NCBI GenBank assembly: GCA_963575645.1
Contig: OY754464.1
Span: forward strand, 78,776,948 to 78,840,947
DNA length: 64,000 nt
Source of the DNA: Xanthostigma xanthostigma
Lineage: Eukaryota > Arthropoda > Insecta > Raphidioptera > Raphidiidae
Direction of reading: 5' to 3'
This document shows, piece by piece, positions 1 to 13,300 of this stretch. A program made the translations under genes and the position numbers. Numbering within the stretch: position 1 is the first letter of the stretch; every line of letters begins with the position of its first letter. A model generated the notes under the pieces. The model made no database searches, was not told the origin of the DNA, and saw only the letters and a program-made list of their open reading frames with translations.

Positions 1-1520
1 ATAACAGACCAGTCAGAATCTGAATGCAAAACACTTTTGTTGAAATTCTCAATGTGATTGTTATTCCATACCATCTGCATTAAGATTAGCTACTGATAAA
101 TAATAATGTCTTGTTTATAATTGATCGCATTTATAAAGTGCAACTTAAAACAATCGTGAAAAAGAGGTCATTTAGATTAACTTTAGCTTTATGGACTTAC
201 TGTATCGCATGTTTGGCAGTAATGAAAAAACATCAAAACTGGGGCGGCTTCTGGTATATTATGCAGACTGGACAACAGTCTAAAGCAGTGGTTTTGGGTC
301 GGCAGATTTTGGGGACGAAAAATGGTTTTAGGTAATAAAGCATCGCGAATGTTTTGCCACACCAATTTTTCTAACTCATTCCAATTGACGAGACGTCCGA
401 AACCATACATTTAATAACTTCTACATTGCTAGTGACCGTAAGTGGAAGCGTGGCTCATGAAGTGAGACAGCAAACTACTGTGTTTCTATCTCTTTCTTTT
501 TACTTGACCCGTTGTGCGCAAGTGTCGCGTCTGTAGTGTGGCAACTAGTAAGTGGAATAGAGCAAGCCATCTCCCTTTCACAGCTTAGTTCCATGTGCAA
601 ACTGACGCGCATCCATTCACGGACATGCGCATAATAAGTGAGACAGACGTATGCGGACTCAGAGCATAATAAGTGAGACAGACGTATAAATGTCTGCACC
701 TTAGTGTTTGTATTAAATATATGGCTGAAACAGTTGTGTTTAGCTTCGACAGAAGCGAGATAGCGTTGGGGGAGAAGGCATCAGATTAGTGGAGCACTGC
801 TATAGTTGTGAGATATATAAATTACGCGAAGTCATATTTTTCACCAGACGCCTGTAATAAAAGAATGAAAAATGCATAGTTATTGTGACGACTAGCATCT
901 ATAGGAACATCAATTGAGTTTATCGAGGACACTATTTTTATGTGTGAATTTATGTTTGCTAATTGTCAAAAAAAAGACAAATATATAAAAAAATAATTAT
1001 AGTTCAATGCGTCATAATATTGAGTGTTCTAAAAACAAACACTTTTTTTAGCAAGTCAAATCATAAATCGTTTAAGGTGATATTCTAGTCGGTATCAATA
1101 TCATATGGTTTCACAAAAGCCAGAGGCGGAATAACATGAATATATTAAGAACACCATAATAAAAAAATAAACATTTCCATGCACCCTTCTGTTAAAATTT
1201 ATGTTACGTTTATGCTACCTCTGTTAGTAAATGTCTTAAATATAATTTGTAATATTACACATCAAGTATAATTATAGACATTTTCAATCGAACGGAGATC
1301 AATGAATTTTGACTGAATACAGTCAGCTCAAACAAAAAATGTACTGATGTCGGTGAGATTTAAAATATCTACATTCAATTTTAATGTGAATAAAAGTTAA
1401 TACATTTCTCCATATTATGTAAAATGTTCATTACACTCTAAATATTAGAAAATCGTGAATATTACTAATAAACAGAGATAAACAAACTAAAAATTATATG
1501 CAATATAACTTAACGAAAAT
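1..1520. other. Stretch without a recognised gene
   Basis: AT-rich sequence. A short near-direct repeat (ATAATAAGTGAGACAGACGTAT) occurs at about 630 and 667. Small open frames here show no family signal. It is presumed to be a late intron or the 3' flank of the EFCAB14-like gene. Confidence 0.4.
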
Positions 1521-1526
1521 TACACT

Positions 1527-1826
1527 CTAACGTCTTCCACAGAGACCTAAAACTGGAGATCCTGTGAGCTCCAAATTTTTGCATGTGCAAACCGATGCTC
1601 GACTGTTTCGCGCGCTTTTTTTCCGAACCGCGTATAGAAGGTAGAAAAATCGTAATATAACTAAACCAACGCAGACAATACAAAGCAAACGGTCATCCAA
1701 CGAAATACTAGTAACTAAATCTCGCCCTGTTGTCTCGATGTCGCCTTCAACCAAAGCCATCCAACGCACACAAACGTAACGTCCTTCCATAAAAGTGTCG
1801 CGACAATTGCACGATTTTACTCCCAA
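1527..1826 (-). other. Unassigned 99-codon open frame
   Basis: This frame has one hydrophobic stretch (LLCIVCVGLVILRFFYLLYAV) followed by basic residues. An overlapping frame at about 1840-1750 also starts with ATG and looks like a targeting peptide. GC content is a little higher than around it. No family was recognised and no splice sites join it to the EFCAB14-like gene. It may be a chance frame, a promoter-proximal segment or an old repeat. Confidence 0.12.
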
Positions 1827-2905
1827 CCAAACGCGCCATTAGATGTTTCACATCAAAAATTCCACTAAGAAAACTAGTATTTATTTTCGCAGTAAATTAG
1901 ACACATTCTGGCAAGAAAATTGATAACTGAATTGCATATATTTATTTATTTATCCCTGTTTTTCATTGTGACAGAAAGTTGGTTATACTTTTCTCTGTAA
2001 GTACAACAATTGTATTTCATTTTAGAGTTTTAAGATCTGCGTCATCAAAAGACAGACGACTTCATGTCCATAGAACTCAGCAATTAGACTAGAAAAATGT
2101 TCTGAGCGTTTTAGAATGTTCAAAATATCCAAATTCAGGATAATGTGGACTATTTATTTTTTTCTTGTTTCAATAATATATAATTAATTAATTGAAAATC
2201 ACTGACACTTTGAGGTTATGTGCTTAGAGCTATAGGTATGTCCAAAAATAACTGAACAATCTAATAAATTAACATATTTATAAAACAGTTTTTAAAAAAT
2301 TCAAATGCTATCAAACTTTAATTCTAATTACAGTACAGAATTAAATAACTACTAGCACTAAATTCGGTAAATCATTTTCATTTTATGAAAATTCCCAAAA
2401 TCTAAAATTTGGTATTTACAGTTTAGTTTAAATCGATTTAAAAAAAAGGCAATTTTCTTACACAATGAGTAATAATATCTCAATAATTATTTTTTTCAAC
2501 ATGCATTATTAATTACACTTTTCAGCCATGCAAAAGGAATTTTATTTTATTACCTTTTTTAAAAAAATATAATACATCAGTCAGCCATCTTTTAACTGTC
2601 TTGAACAAGGTATTGTTAGTACAGATTGTAATATTTTTCTAATATTAATTATAAGAGTTAGCAACGCGCTGATTTTATCATAAAAGATTTGTTTAGTTTA
2701 GGAACTACCCGTGGCGGCGCGTCAACATTGTAAATGGTTGTTCTTCAGGGCCAACCTCTGGTACCTTCTGACACGGGCTAGGAATTGAGTGGGGGATTAA
2801 TTAAATTATGAATTTCATCCATGTTTATGATGTTTTAATTATAAATTTTGTCCAAACACTGCTGACAGTATACACTGTAACACTAGTCACTACTGCCATA
2901 AAGAA
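1827..2905. other. Stretch without a recognised gene
   Basis: Very AT-rich, with many homopolymer runs. No coding, RNA or transposon signal was recognised except a short GC-richer patch at 2705-2800 of unknown origin. Confidence 0.35.
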
Positions 2906-2909
2906 AGAT

Positions 2910-3962
2910 TCAGTGAACACTTCAAACAGTGATAGATGCTAATTTGTACTAATGTGCTGACGTTAAATGCAGCTCAATCCGATCTAAATAACACGCTATA
3001 ACTTGTTGCGCAGGGTACACCGGAGGTCTCTGATGATAACGTTTCATATGCTGCTTCGGAGTACACAACGGCGCAAGAAAGTCTGCCACACGGAGCACAC
3101 ACGAGTTTTGCGGTCTGTCAGTGACTGTTATAGTCTAAGATCCGGTATTAGAAATATATACCCTCATCTATCATTTGATGATGACATAGATCATGTTAGA
3201 TAATATATACATTGACAAATCGCACATGGGTTGCCTAGTTAAATCGCGTACCAATGCTGTTAAATTAAATAAATTCTTAATTAACTTTTTTGGATCAACT
3301 TCCCCGATTTGTTAATCATAAAAATCGAACCTAAGATGAGAGAATATGACACAAGGAATATACCATTGATTCTATACATAAATATAGATCCTCCACATAA
3401 ACATACCTTGTAAATAGTCGTGTTCTGTTTACTTTGAGTTTATTTGTTTTGTTAACATTTTATTTGTGTCATATTCTTTCATCTTAGGCTCGATTTTTAT
3501 GATTAACCAATCGAGGAAGTTGATCCAAATAAGTTAATTAGAATTTATTTAATTTAACAGCATCGGTAAACGATTTAGCTAGGCAACCCATGTAATATTT
3601 ATCAATGTATATGTTACGGTTAATACAAGAAAGTAGTTAATTCGCGAATTAATCGGCTAATACCCGAATTAACCAATCCTTGACGTTGGTTAATTCGGGT
3701 ATTAACCGGTTAATTCACGAATAAACTACTTTCTTGTATTAACCGTAACATATAAGTATATTATTATCTTTGTTATCAAATAACAGATGAGGGTATATAT
3801 TTCTAATCCTGGATCTCGCACTTAAGCTTTAGCGTTGATTGTGTAACTCCTACACATTTCCTAACATTAAATACTGGTTCATTATAGAAAATATAATTCA
3901 TTCTAAAATTATGAGGTACCTAAAATTTTGGTTGTTCTGCAGCGCTCATTGAGGAACAAAAT
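2910..3962 (+). repeat. Interspersed repeat, copy 1 (interrupted)
   Basis: The parts 2910-3135 and 3816-3962 align with one uninterrupted segment at 28255-28640 (shared words such as TTCAGTGAACACTT, AATGTGCTGACG and TTGGTTGTTC). The interruption is the inverted-repeat element at about 3142-3815. The second copy thus serves as the empty site. Family unknown. Confidence 0.6.
3142..3815. mobile_element. Inverted-repeat element containing nested palindromes
   Basis: The outer ends are inverted copies (AGATCCGGTATTAGAAATA... against its complement ending TTTCTAATCCTGGATCT). Inside is a second inverted pair (about 3205-3612, arms with CACATGGGTTGCCTAG) and beside it a third (about 3612-3752, arms with GGTTAATACAAGAAAGTAG). 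No open frame of note. It interrupts the repeat shared with 28255-28640. Confidence 0.6.
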
Positions 3963-4246
3963 ATTAATTAAGGCTGTGAGTGCCAACAAAAAAAAAAGAA
4001 AAATAGCGAATTAAATGTTATGATTTTCATGACACAGGCAGCACAACACCGTTTACAGTCTTCACCTCTATGATGAAAAACAAAACATATAATATTATGA
4101 TCGCCTGTTTAAAGTCGCACCATGTTACGCGGTTTAATCTTCAATATTACAGAGTATTGCTAACTCCTACTAATAAACACAGACACAATATTACTTTAAT
4201 TGGTTTGTTAGTTTGGTTTATGCAACTGACAAAGTTTTTGGTTTAC

Positions 4247-4315
4247 CTGGTGTTGCTTTTTTCGTCGCTTCTGTAGTTACTCGGTTCGTCATCGACGTTG
4301 TTAAACCTAGACCAT
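4247..4315 (-). CDS. 69-base Thr-rich linker exon, last one seen
   Basis: A long pyrimidine run then CCAAG| gives the acceptor; the donor is CCAG|GTAAAC. Phase 1 at both ends, with no stop in that phase. The peptide is a Thr-rich linker (DGLGLTTSMTNRVTTEATKK). The exon fits after the 4640-4690 exon. The following exons, expected to encode EF-hands, are not recognisable in the remaining 4.2 kb. Confidence 0.5.
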
Positions 4316-7300
4316 CTTGGGGGAAAAAAATAGGAATTAGTAACAAGCAACGAAAAAAATGGTTTCGGTTTGTTTCATTTATCCTATATTACAGGGGTGA
4401 CGAACATATGGCACAACATTGAGGTGCAAAATCGATAATTAAAAATATGATAGATGCCGAAAATAATTGACTATCACCAAATAAGTTGAGAACTAAATTT
4501 CTTTGAAGAGAAAATATTAGCTTTGTTTACTGATAATAATTACTGATAATAATACTCAATCGATGATAATGCCAATAATAATCTTACACGGTAATAGAAC
4601 TAATCAATTTTTACGGTTCTCTAAAATAGTTTTACGTACCTGTTGTATGTTCAGTTACAAATTTCTCTGTAGGCGGTTGATTTGCTTTTTCTGAAAAAAA
4701 TGTTATCGGTTAATTACGTTTTTTACCGAAACAAAATAAAACATGAAAAATATGATGTTTGGATGAAGGACTTCTTCGTAGCATATGGTCAAAAACAAAA
4801 GCAATAATATATTGAAAATTGTAATTTAATATTTTTATCATCTCAGGAGCTCAAATGCGGTTAAAAAATATTTGTCGCAACGTCAGCATAAGAAATGCAA
4901 TTCTAACATAGTATTGCTTTTGTTTTTGATCCTATGCTACGAAGAAGTCATTCATCTAAACATCATAATCAATTGAGGATCACAATCTTCTCTTCTTTGA
5001 GATAAGTTTTCTTCAAAACAAATATGTATTGTTAGTTTTATTCTAAATAATAAAATTTTAACGTCAAAAGACCTCACATAAAACTCGATGCGAAATCAAA
5101 CAGCGAATTTCAAATTATATTTGCCATAATACTAAACTCAAATATTTGTGTTTGTTGTAGGTAAAACAGCAAAATAGTACACATTCAATATTAGTATAGA
5201 GCAGGCTTGGGCAAATGGCGGCCCGCGGGTCGGATCCGAACCGCAGTAGAATTTTTTCCGGCCCGCGAAGCATTTTAGAATTGATTATTAAAAGCAAAAA
5301 TATTACTGTTTGCCAATATAAATTGGCGCATGAAAAGGATTTTAGAAAAATAGTAAATAGTGTTTCAAAAAACTATAGGTACTTAAATTAGAAAAAGAAA
5401 TTGTTTGGCCCGCGATCATATTTTCATCCGCAATGTGGCCCGACGATCAAAAGGTTTGCCCACCTCTGGTATAGAGCAATATATCAATTTTAAACGTACC
5501 TAATTTTATTATAAAATTTAAATTCTTCAATGCAAACCAAAATGTTTCCTTGTCGTTATTTTTCAAAGCAGCTTTCAATTTTATGACTTTACCATTAAAT
5601 TATAATTGGTAATGGTCTCGAAGTGGATGAAAATTAATTTGAAAGATTCAATTAGATAGATACAAACATACATACAGATTAAGCTAATAACCATAGAGAT
5701 ATTAGACTAGAGTACGCGAGTGAGCCGTGAAAGTGTCTGCAATTCAGACAGAGAACAGTTCCTGATCTCTACGGTAACTAATGATACAAAACAATGCTGA
5801 TTTGAGTAAACAAATATCTGGTTTTCTGGAATCTCTGCAGCGTTCTCTCTCTCAACTGAGGACACTTTCACTTATGGCAAGCATACGAACTATCGTACTC
5901 TAGTTACTTATATCTCTATGCTAATAACAGAGCTTTACTTAAAAAAAATATAGTTTAAAAAAACTAAAAAACACGCTTTATATCAAACTAAAAAGTAAAA
6001 AATATTTTTTTAAAAATAAGCTTAAAAAGTGTGGCTCGCTCGATGTACGAAAATGTGGAACAAAGCGCCCCACGCTTTTTAAGCTTATTTAAAAAAAATA
6101 TTTTTACTTTTTAGTTCGATATAAAGCGTGTTTTTTAGTTTTTATTGAAACTTTATTTATTTTTCACGTTTTAGTTTGATATAAGCGTGTTTTTTAGTTT
6201 TTTTAAAACTATATTTATTTTCCACTTTTTAGTTCGATTTATTGTCAAAAATTTGCCGAAAAAAAAAAAAAACAATTTTTTTGTTGGCGTGGACGGGATT
6301 AGAACCCACGACCCGTGATGCTGAGAGTTGACGTCAGTGAAGACCCGTGCCTTAGACCGCACGGCTGCCAGTGTACTTACTGTGCTGGCATATTATACCG
6401 CTATATAAACCACTTGCTGTAGTCCAAATGAAAGTTACAAACATACATACATACAAACTTACAAGTGAAGTTAATATAAAGCGTAAAATTACCTGACAAT
6501 GATGTAGTCGTTTTCATGGAATCTGTAACAGATTTTTCGGACGGAGTTACAGCACCTTCGTTAATTTTCATTTCATCATTTCCGGACAGTAATGAAGTCA
6601 AAGAACTTTTGTTTTGCGTTGATTTTTCACCGCTTTTCATTTCCTCATCCGAAACATTGCCAGCATCGTCTAATGGCATTAGATCAACAACAAAAGAATT
6701 GCCTTTGTCATTTATATATTTTTTCATGCGTTGTTTCTCTTCATCATCACCGCGTACCAACGCCAGTGCCTCTGGCATATTGCTGGTTTTGCTTTCCAAA
6801 CTGATTATTTGGGATACTGATCTTGAAACATTTTCTATATCGCGCGTTGCATTATCGACGACGTCTTTTAAGGAATTATAATTATTTCTAATGTCGTTAT
6901 ATTGAGTCTGTATATCTACCAATCTTGAGTTGATTTCTTGAGTTTTATTTGTTGTTTGAACGGACTGTAAACAAAGATTATTCAGAAAATATCAAAAATA
7001 TGTTAATCGTGCCATTCTTTTAAATGTTAATCCGTTTATCAACATTAAAGGCAGCTGCACACGAGGCTAAAAACACTGCTTGGAGTTCTGCTGGCCGGCA
7101 GACTGGGTACGAGGCTGGAAATGACGGCACTGCGAGCTCGCCTGCTAGCTCACAAAAAAGATTTTAAAATTAGAACAGGGGCTATTTTTCTTGCTAGGCC
7201 CTCTGTTTGCTCTGAGCCAGAACCAATCAGGAAACAGTATCTTGTCACGTGGGCAACACGAATCAACATGGCGTCATTCAGCTCAGAGTCAAACAACTGC

Positions 7301-10300
7301 ACTAATGTTTATATTTGAACTGTCACTGCGCGCGAACCAGATTTATTCACAAAACCAGTTTGAAAAGACGCCTCGTGTGAAGCGAGCACATAACAGCAAT
7401 CAAGAAAATCAGCGCTAGAAAACTAGTAGGTAAATCTAGCAGCGTTTCTAGCGCGTGTGTAGCGGCCTTAAGTTTCAGGTTTGGTGTCTCCTTTTAGCAT
7501 TTGCTAAGTTCTACAATCGGGGTGGTTGAAATTTATAATTTGTTAAATGAATTCTGTACTATCAATAATTTGTCTGTAAGAGTATGAGCTTACAATTGGA
7601 ATAGGAATTAGTGCTGGTACATGAGGGCTATGCCTCCGAAGCCATTGGTGTTGGACGCCATATTTAAATATTATATTCCATGTCACTCCCACAATTAAGA
7701 CGAAGCTAACGACACCTCAAATGTTAGAATCCATCCAGGCGTTTAGAGTACAGAGCGTGCCACATAAATAGACATACATACACTCGAAAAACATTACCCT
7801 CCTTTTGGGGCAGTCCGGTAAAAGCAGCTTTATAATGTGTAAGTGACGGTATGAATTGAAATAAATTACCTGTTCCGAAAGTTTGTTGACAACATTTGTC
7901 AAATTTGTGTGTTCAACTCCCAGTGTTTTAATTTTAGTGATAAAGCTTTGGTTCATTTCTTGTAAGTCTTCAATAATTTTCTAAAACAGAAATTGCAATA
8001 AATCAAAATTGGGGCCGTTTTTTCAAGAAATAAATGTACAATTGAGAGAACGATTAAATACTTCTAAATAATTATCATTTTTTGAACTATCCATTTTTTC
8101 CTGAACAAAAAGTCAAAGGGTAATCTATTAGAAGTAGTCTACTTTTCAGAGTTTGTAAAAACAGTTCTTGCACTCAATCTTCTTGGTTTCCGGGCTTATA
8201 GGCCGTGATTCATTAGTATTTCTACCTCTGACGATAGATATTAGTGATGTGTCGGATCGTTAAAAATGTATATCCGCGGATACGTATCTGAATACAGATA
8301 ATTGGTTTCAAGATCCGCGGATACGGATACGGATCTTAACTTTCTTAGAGTACGCGGCGGTAAATATTGCACATCGACCTTTGGAAAGAGACTATCTGTT
8401 ATGGGAAAAAGTTATTGACCTCTTTAAGAGTTAACTCTCATAACAAATTGTCTCTTTCCAAAGATCGATGTGCAATATCTCATTATAAAGATAGTTTTTT
8501 AGTACCTTTGAGTTATGTACTATTGGTATGGTACTCACTACGATAAATAATTGCAATATAAAAGGTGCCAAATACGATTTAAAAAAATAAAAAATAATCT
8601 GAATGGAATTTAACAGTTTTCATTATTACCTAATCACCTATATAATATATAAAATTTCATCTATGAATTGAAAATTAATGAGGTAAAAGATCCGCCAAAA
8701 ACTAACGGATACGGATCTTTCTTTTCCCTCTGATATCCGCGGATACGGATACAGATATCCGGCACATCACTAATAGATATTATCCAAGGCGATGTGGAAA
8801 CGAGCGAAGTGTCCTTCAAAACCGCTAAGCGGAACGACCAATCACAGAAGAGCTGACTACGGCCTAGCAGAGAACACTAACACGCTGATCCATAAAAGAA
8901 GGAAGAACAGCAGTCGCCTAGACAGACACTGCGCCCGCTGTCACATCGCCTTTGATAATGTCTATTGTCTAACGTAGTTGTATACGTAACGTCAGGTCGA
9001 AGTACCAACGAACCACAGCCTACAAGTTCGGAAACCAAGCAGCTTTGGAACGACACACTTGGATAAAACGTTCTGGTAATTTGATTCTTGAAATAGAAAA
9101 TACTTGCATGATCTTTGGCAATATCTTCAGAGCACCACTGTATTTTGTTAGTCAATGTTAGATTTATACTTGAAACATTAATGGTTAACTGAGCAATGGC
9201 GTCCAAGATGGCGTTCTTCTCGTCGGTTACTTGTTTCAATGAAACAGTTGCCGGCGTTGTGTTGTTCTGTTGCATCTTCAAATCGTTTATGGCACTCTGA
9301 AATAGAAATACAAGATTTGGTATAAATACTATTTTGTATCATCGTTTTGCAACAAAAACACAATATTTATGTCGGGTTTTAGACGAACATAAACCACATC
9401 AGCAGTACAAGAATAAATAAATAACCAGAAGAATAACTTTCTATAACGCGTTTTATCCTTTCCCGTTATCTGGGTTAATCTCAGATTTTATCCAGAAACG
9501 ACCAGTGCTGTACTGTCCCGAGTGTTGGAAGGTTGGCAGCGAATTGTTTCTTAACGCATCGGCTTTTATTTATTTATTTAATTCCAAAATAGTTGTGATA
9601 CATTTATTTTACAAATGAAGTTGGAATAATCCTGCCCAACTTGGATGAAGCTTTTTCTAGTTCCTTTATCAAGGAGCTTATTTTATTTTTATTTTAAAAT
9701 TGTGCTTGCTATGATAGTAACATATTTTTTTAAAACAAAACCGTGAATATAAAACAATAAAATTTCATCTTTCACTTGGAATCAAGGTCACGAATCCGTC
9801 GTCTCCGAGTTATGCTGCTGGTTATCTACTTATTCTTGTGTCATGAGTGTGAAAGTAAAGCAAAGATGCATTCATTACGAGGAATGAGATGCAAGAAGTA
9901 ATTAAAAATTTTGTTAAAGCTGGCTTTTAATAGGAACTTTCTTTTGGTCATTTCAACCTCCAGAACATGTCCTTGAAATATTGTAGTTTCCTGCTACAAA
10001 AAAATACACGAGAATCTATTGTTTACACGTCAACACTTACATTTAACAGTTGAGATCTGTAGATTAGATAATAGTTTTTATTACATTTTTTATCATTGCA
10101 CTAATTCCATTTTTTTATATTGCAGTTTTTTATCGCTTTTTAAATAAAACAATGCATAAGAAAATAAAAAAGTTGTATACTAGTGATATAACGAATGCCA
10201 ATTTTTAGACATTCTCGAATATTCGCGAAAGCGAATATTCAGTTTTAAAATCTGGCGTCATTTGTCCAGGGTTGCCATTCGTTCGGATATTCCCGAATTT

Positions 10301-13300
10301 GTCCTTTTTTTGGACGGGGTTTTGTTTACAGTCCGGATTTTAATTTGACTAGATAAATATTTTTTCATCAAGAGACGATAGTAGAATTTTGTTTCTTCAA
10401 TTCGAAAAGATTTATTGTTGCTTGTAGGAATAAAGAAAGTAGAGTTACTGCTTGGTTTTTTTAATTTTTTACGGCTTTTTAATTTTATTACCAAACAGAA
10501 TGGAGATTATAATTAAATAAAAGCTTGTAAAATTCCATATCATATATATTAATACGCTAAGGTTAAAGATGTTTGCCTCCCTTTTAGAAAAAACCTCACA
10601 ATTTCTCCACATAAATTATATATCATTTTACAGATAATTGCTTGCTCTACTGACATCGACAACTAAAAAATTTATTATTGCTTTTGTTTTTGTAAATTAA
10701 TTAAAATACAGCAACGCTGAACAACGTCTGCCATCTGACGGTTTTAATTTTGAAACAGCGAACAACGCTGAACAACGTCACAGCAATGCTGCTTAGCTCA
10801 ACGCTTTTGCTACTTGCGCCTCTATATGACAATTTTAGTAAAATATTTCTTCGATCTGTCATCTGAGCTTCATATTGTAATACAACAAAAAGAAGAACGT
10901 TATAAGCAGTGTGCAAAATTAGAAACGAATTGAATACCTACCTGCAATCATATTTAAACAATAATTTTGTAAAGTGATAATTATTATACTTATTTAGTGC
11001 GAAAAATTCGCACAGGTCACACTAGTATTACTTTAATTTTGTACGTTAAGTTGCACCAAAGATGGTAAAAAAATTCATCTATACTTTTTTCTGTATTATT
11101 TAATTTCATCATTGAAATAAGAATTTTGAGCTCAAAAATCTGGTGTTTTTTTAGTTTCTTGTCCTAGCTTATTAACTTTAAAGATGGCAACCCTAGGACT
11201 TTAGAGTAGAGAGATATTAGTTATATCAGAGAAGAGAGACTGTATAGAAGTTCAATCCTGTGTTATATCAATCCTGTGACCCCAATTGTCAAGATAGCGA
11301 TGCGACGCACTCAAGCTTCGGAACCGCAACGCCAGGTGGCGATATAATTAATAATTTCAGCTTCACGCCTTAATCATTGCATTTTTCATAATTTCGACGG
11401 AAATTGATAATTTTCTTATAATTATTTTCTACGGTGTTTAGATGAACGCTCAAATTTACTTCTAAAGATGGAAATATACCACCTCCGTTCCCGACACTAA
11501 AGCTAGATCGTTCTGTCATCTAACAGAAACAAGACAAACTAAAATTTCCGGCCACACTGTTCCATTAGAAATAAACTTCTATACAGTATCTCTTCTCTGA
11601 TTATACCATAGATATACATATTTAATAGATTACGGGTACACTAGCGCCTCCTGTACCTTCTAGAAGCCATCTTGTACGTGGAAAACGTCGTAAAAAGCGC
11701 GCGAGATTCAAAAATATTAATTATTTTATAATATGATTTTATTGAGAAAAACAATAAAACTCACAGTAAGCAGTGATATTTCGCTCCAAAACCTATTTTT
11801 ATACTGAAACGTTTAAAAAATTACAAAATTGAGCATAAATATAATGTAAAAGCTTAGAACATTTTACATTGTCAATTTGGCATCAAGGTTGACAAGCATT
11901 GATGCCACTCTGACAATGTAAAATGTTCTAAGCTTTTATATTATATTTATGCTCGGTTTTGTAATTTTTGAAACGTTTCAATATAAAAATAGGTTTTGAA
12001 GCGAAATATCACTGTTTACTGCGAGTTTTATTGTTTTTCCATTAACATCATATTATAGAATATTTAATCTTTTTGAATCCCGCGCGCTTTTTACGGCGTT
12101 TTCCACGTACAAAATGGCTTCCGTATGGCTTCTAATTGGAACCATTCCGCACAATGCTCAAGGATAGGCATCCGCTATCTATTAACATATATATGTATAT
12201 CTATAGATTATACTTACTCTAAGCGTGGTAACGTTCAATTCAAGATTCGTAGTCTTTGCATCCAATTTATTCACATTTTCATTAAATCGACTTCCAAACT
12301 GAGCAAATGAATCTTTCAACGTTTTAATGTCATTCGGAACGTTGACCAGTTCAGGATTTGCTTTCAACCTATCCTTAACTTGTTGAAGTCCCGTTTCTAA
12401 ATTGGTTATTTGCTGTGTGTAATTCTCTAGCTTACTTCGCAGATTGTCTAATTGCAAAACAAGACTGGTCTGGTTTTGTTGGAGTCCGTGAGATATTGAG
12501 TGACAATTCTGCAGGGCTTCCGGTACTCCCTGATTGCTGGCGACCACTAAAAAGTAAATAAATTCACTTGTCTCTCTAATTCGTTCAAGTGCAATGGCCG
12601 CTACACACGAGGCTGGAATCGCGCTAAGACTGCTGAATGTAAATTACGTCATCGAGGACTCCGCTTCTTGGTCACAAGCTGGATTTCAAGATTAGAATCG
12701 GAACTATATCGTCCTTGATTTTCTGGTGGCTTTGAGCGAGAACCAATCAGAAAACAGTATCTTGTCACATGAGCGACATGGGCAATCGTCATAAGCAAAT
12801 ATGGCGTCATAGTGTGTGTTCTGTTCAGAGACAATAAATGTCCACTTTTCTTAATATTCGAACTGTCACTGGGCGCACACCAAAACCATTTAGAAATTCG
12901 GCTTCAAAACATGCGTAGTGTGAAGCCAACCGTTACAAAATCCAGCGTTACAACACGCTTGGAAGGTAGCAGAGAATATAGCGGCAAGACCAGCCTCGTG
13001 TGCATCGCGCTTGACTTCTTATGTGAGATCGTCCATTTGACGTTTGCGTTAAATATATAACGCTAACGATCAACGAAAAACAAACCATATTATAATAGAT
13101 ATTATATTTTTTTCTAAAAATCAATTTACAACATTTATGCCCTCTGGTTACATAAAGTACTTATATGTAAGTTTTTTTTAAAGTTTAATGTTCTTTATTA
13201 TTGCTAGTTGATAATGCAGATTTCTTTTGTTTACTTGCAAATTTCTGATTTAAAATCCTTTCAACTAGTTTTGGAATTCCGAAACTGAGTACCAAATATC

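Noticed and set aside
55-110. Minus-strand segment reading NLNADGME before a stop, which looks like part of an EF-hand loop
   Set aside because: Only ten residues after a possible acceptor; no helix on either side and not a full 12-residue loop. Too weak to call the last exon.
4213-4422. 69-codon plus-strand frame with hydrophobic start
   Set aside because: It overlaps the minus-strand 69-base exon and has no family signal.
6516-6881. 121-codon plus-strand frame
   Set aside because: Antisense shadow of exon 6493-6964, whose splice sites and phase are consistent.
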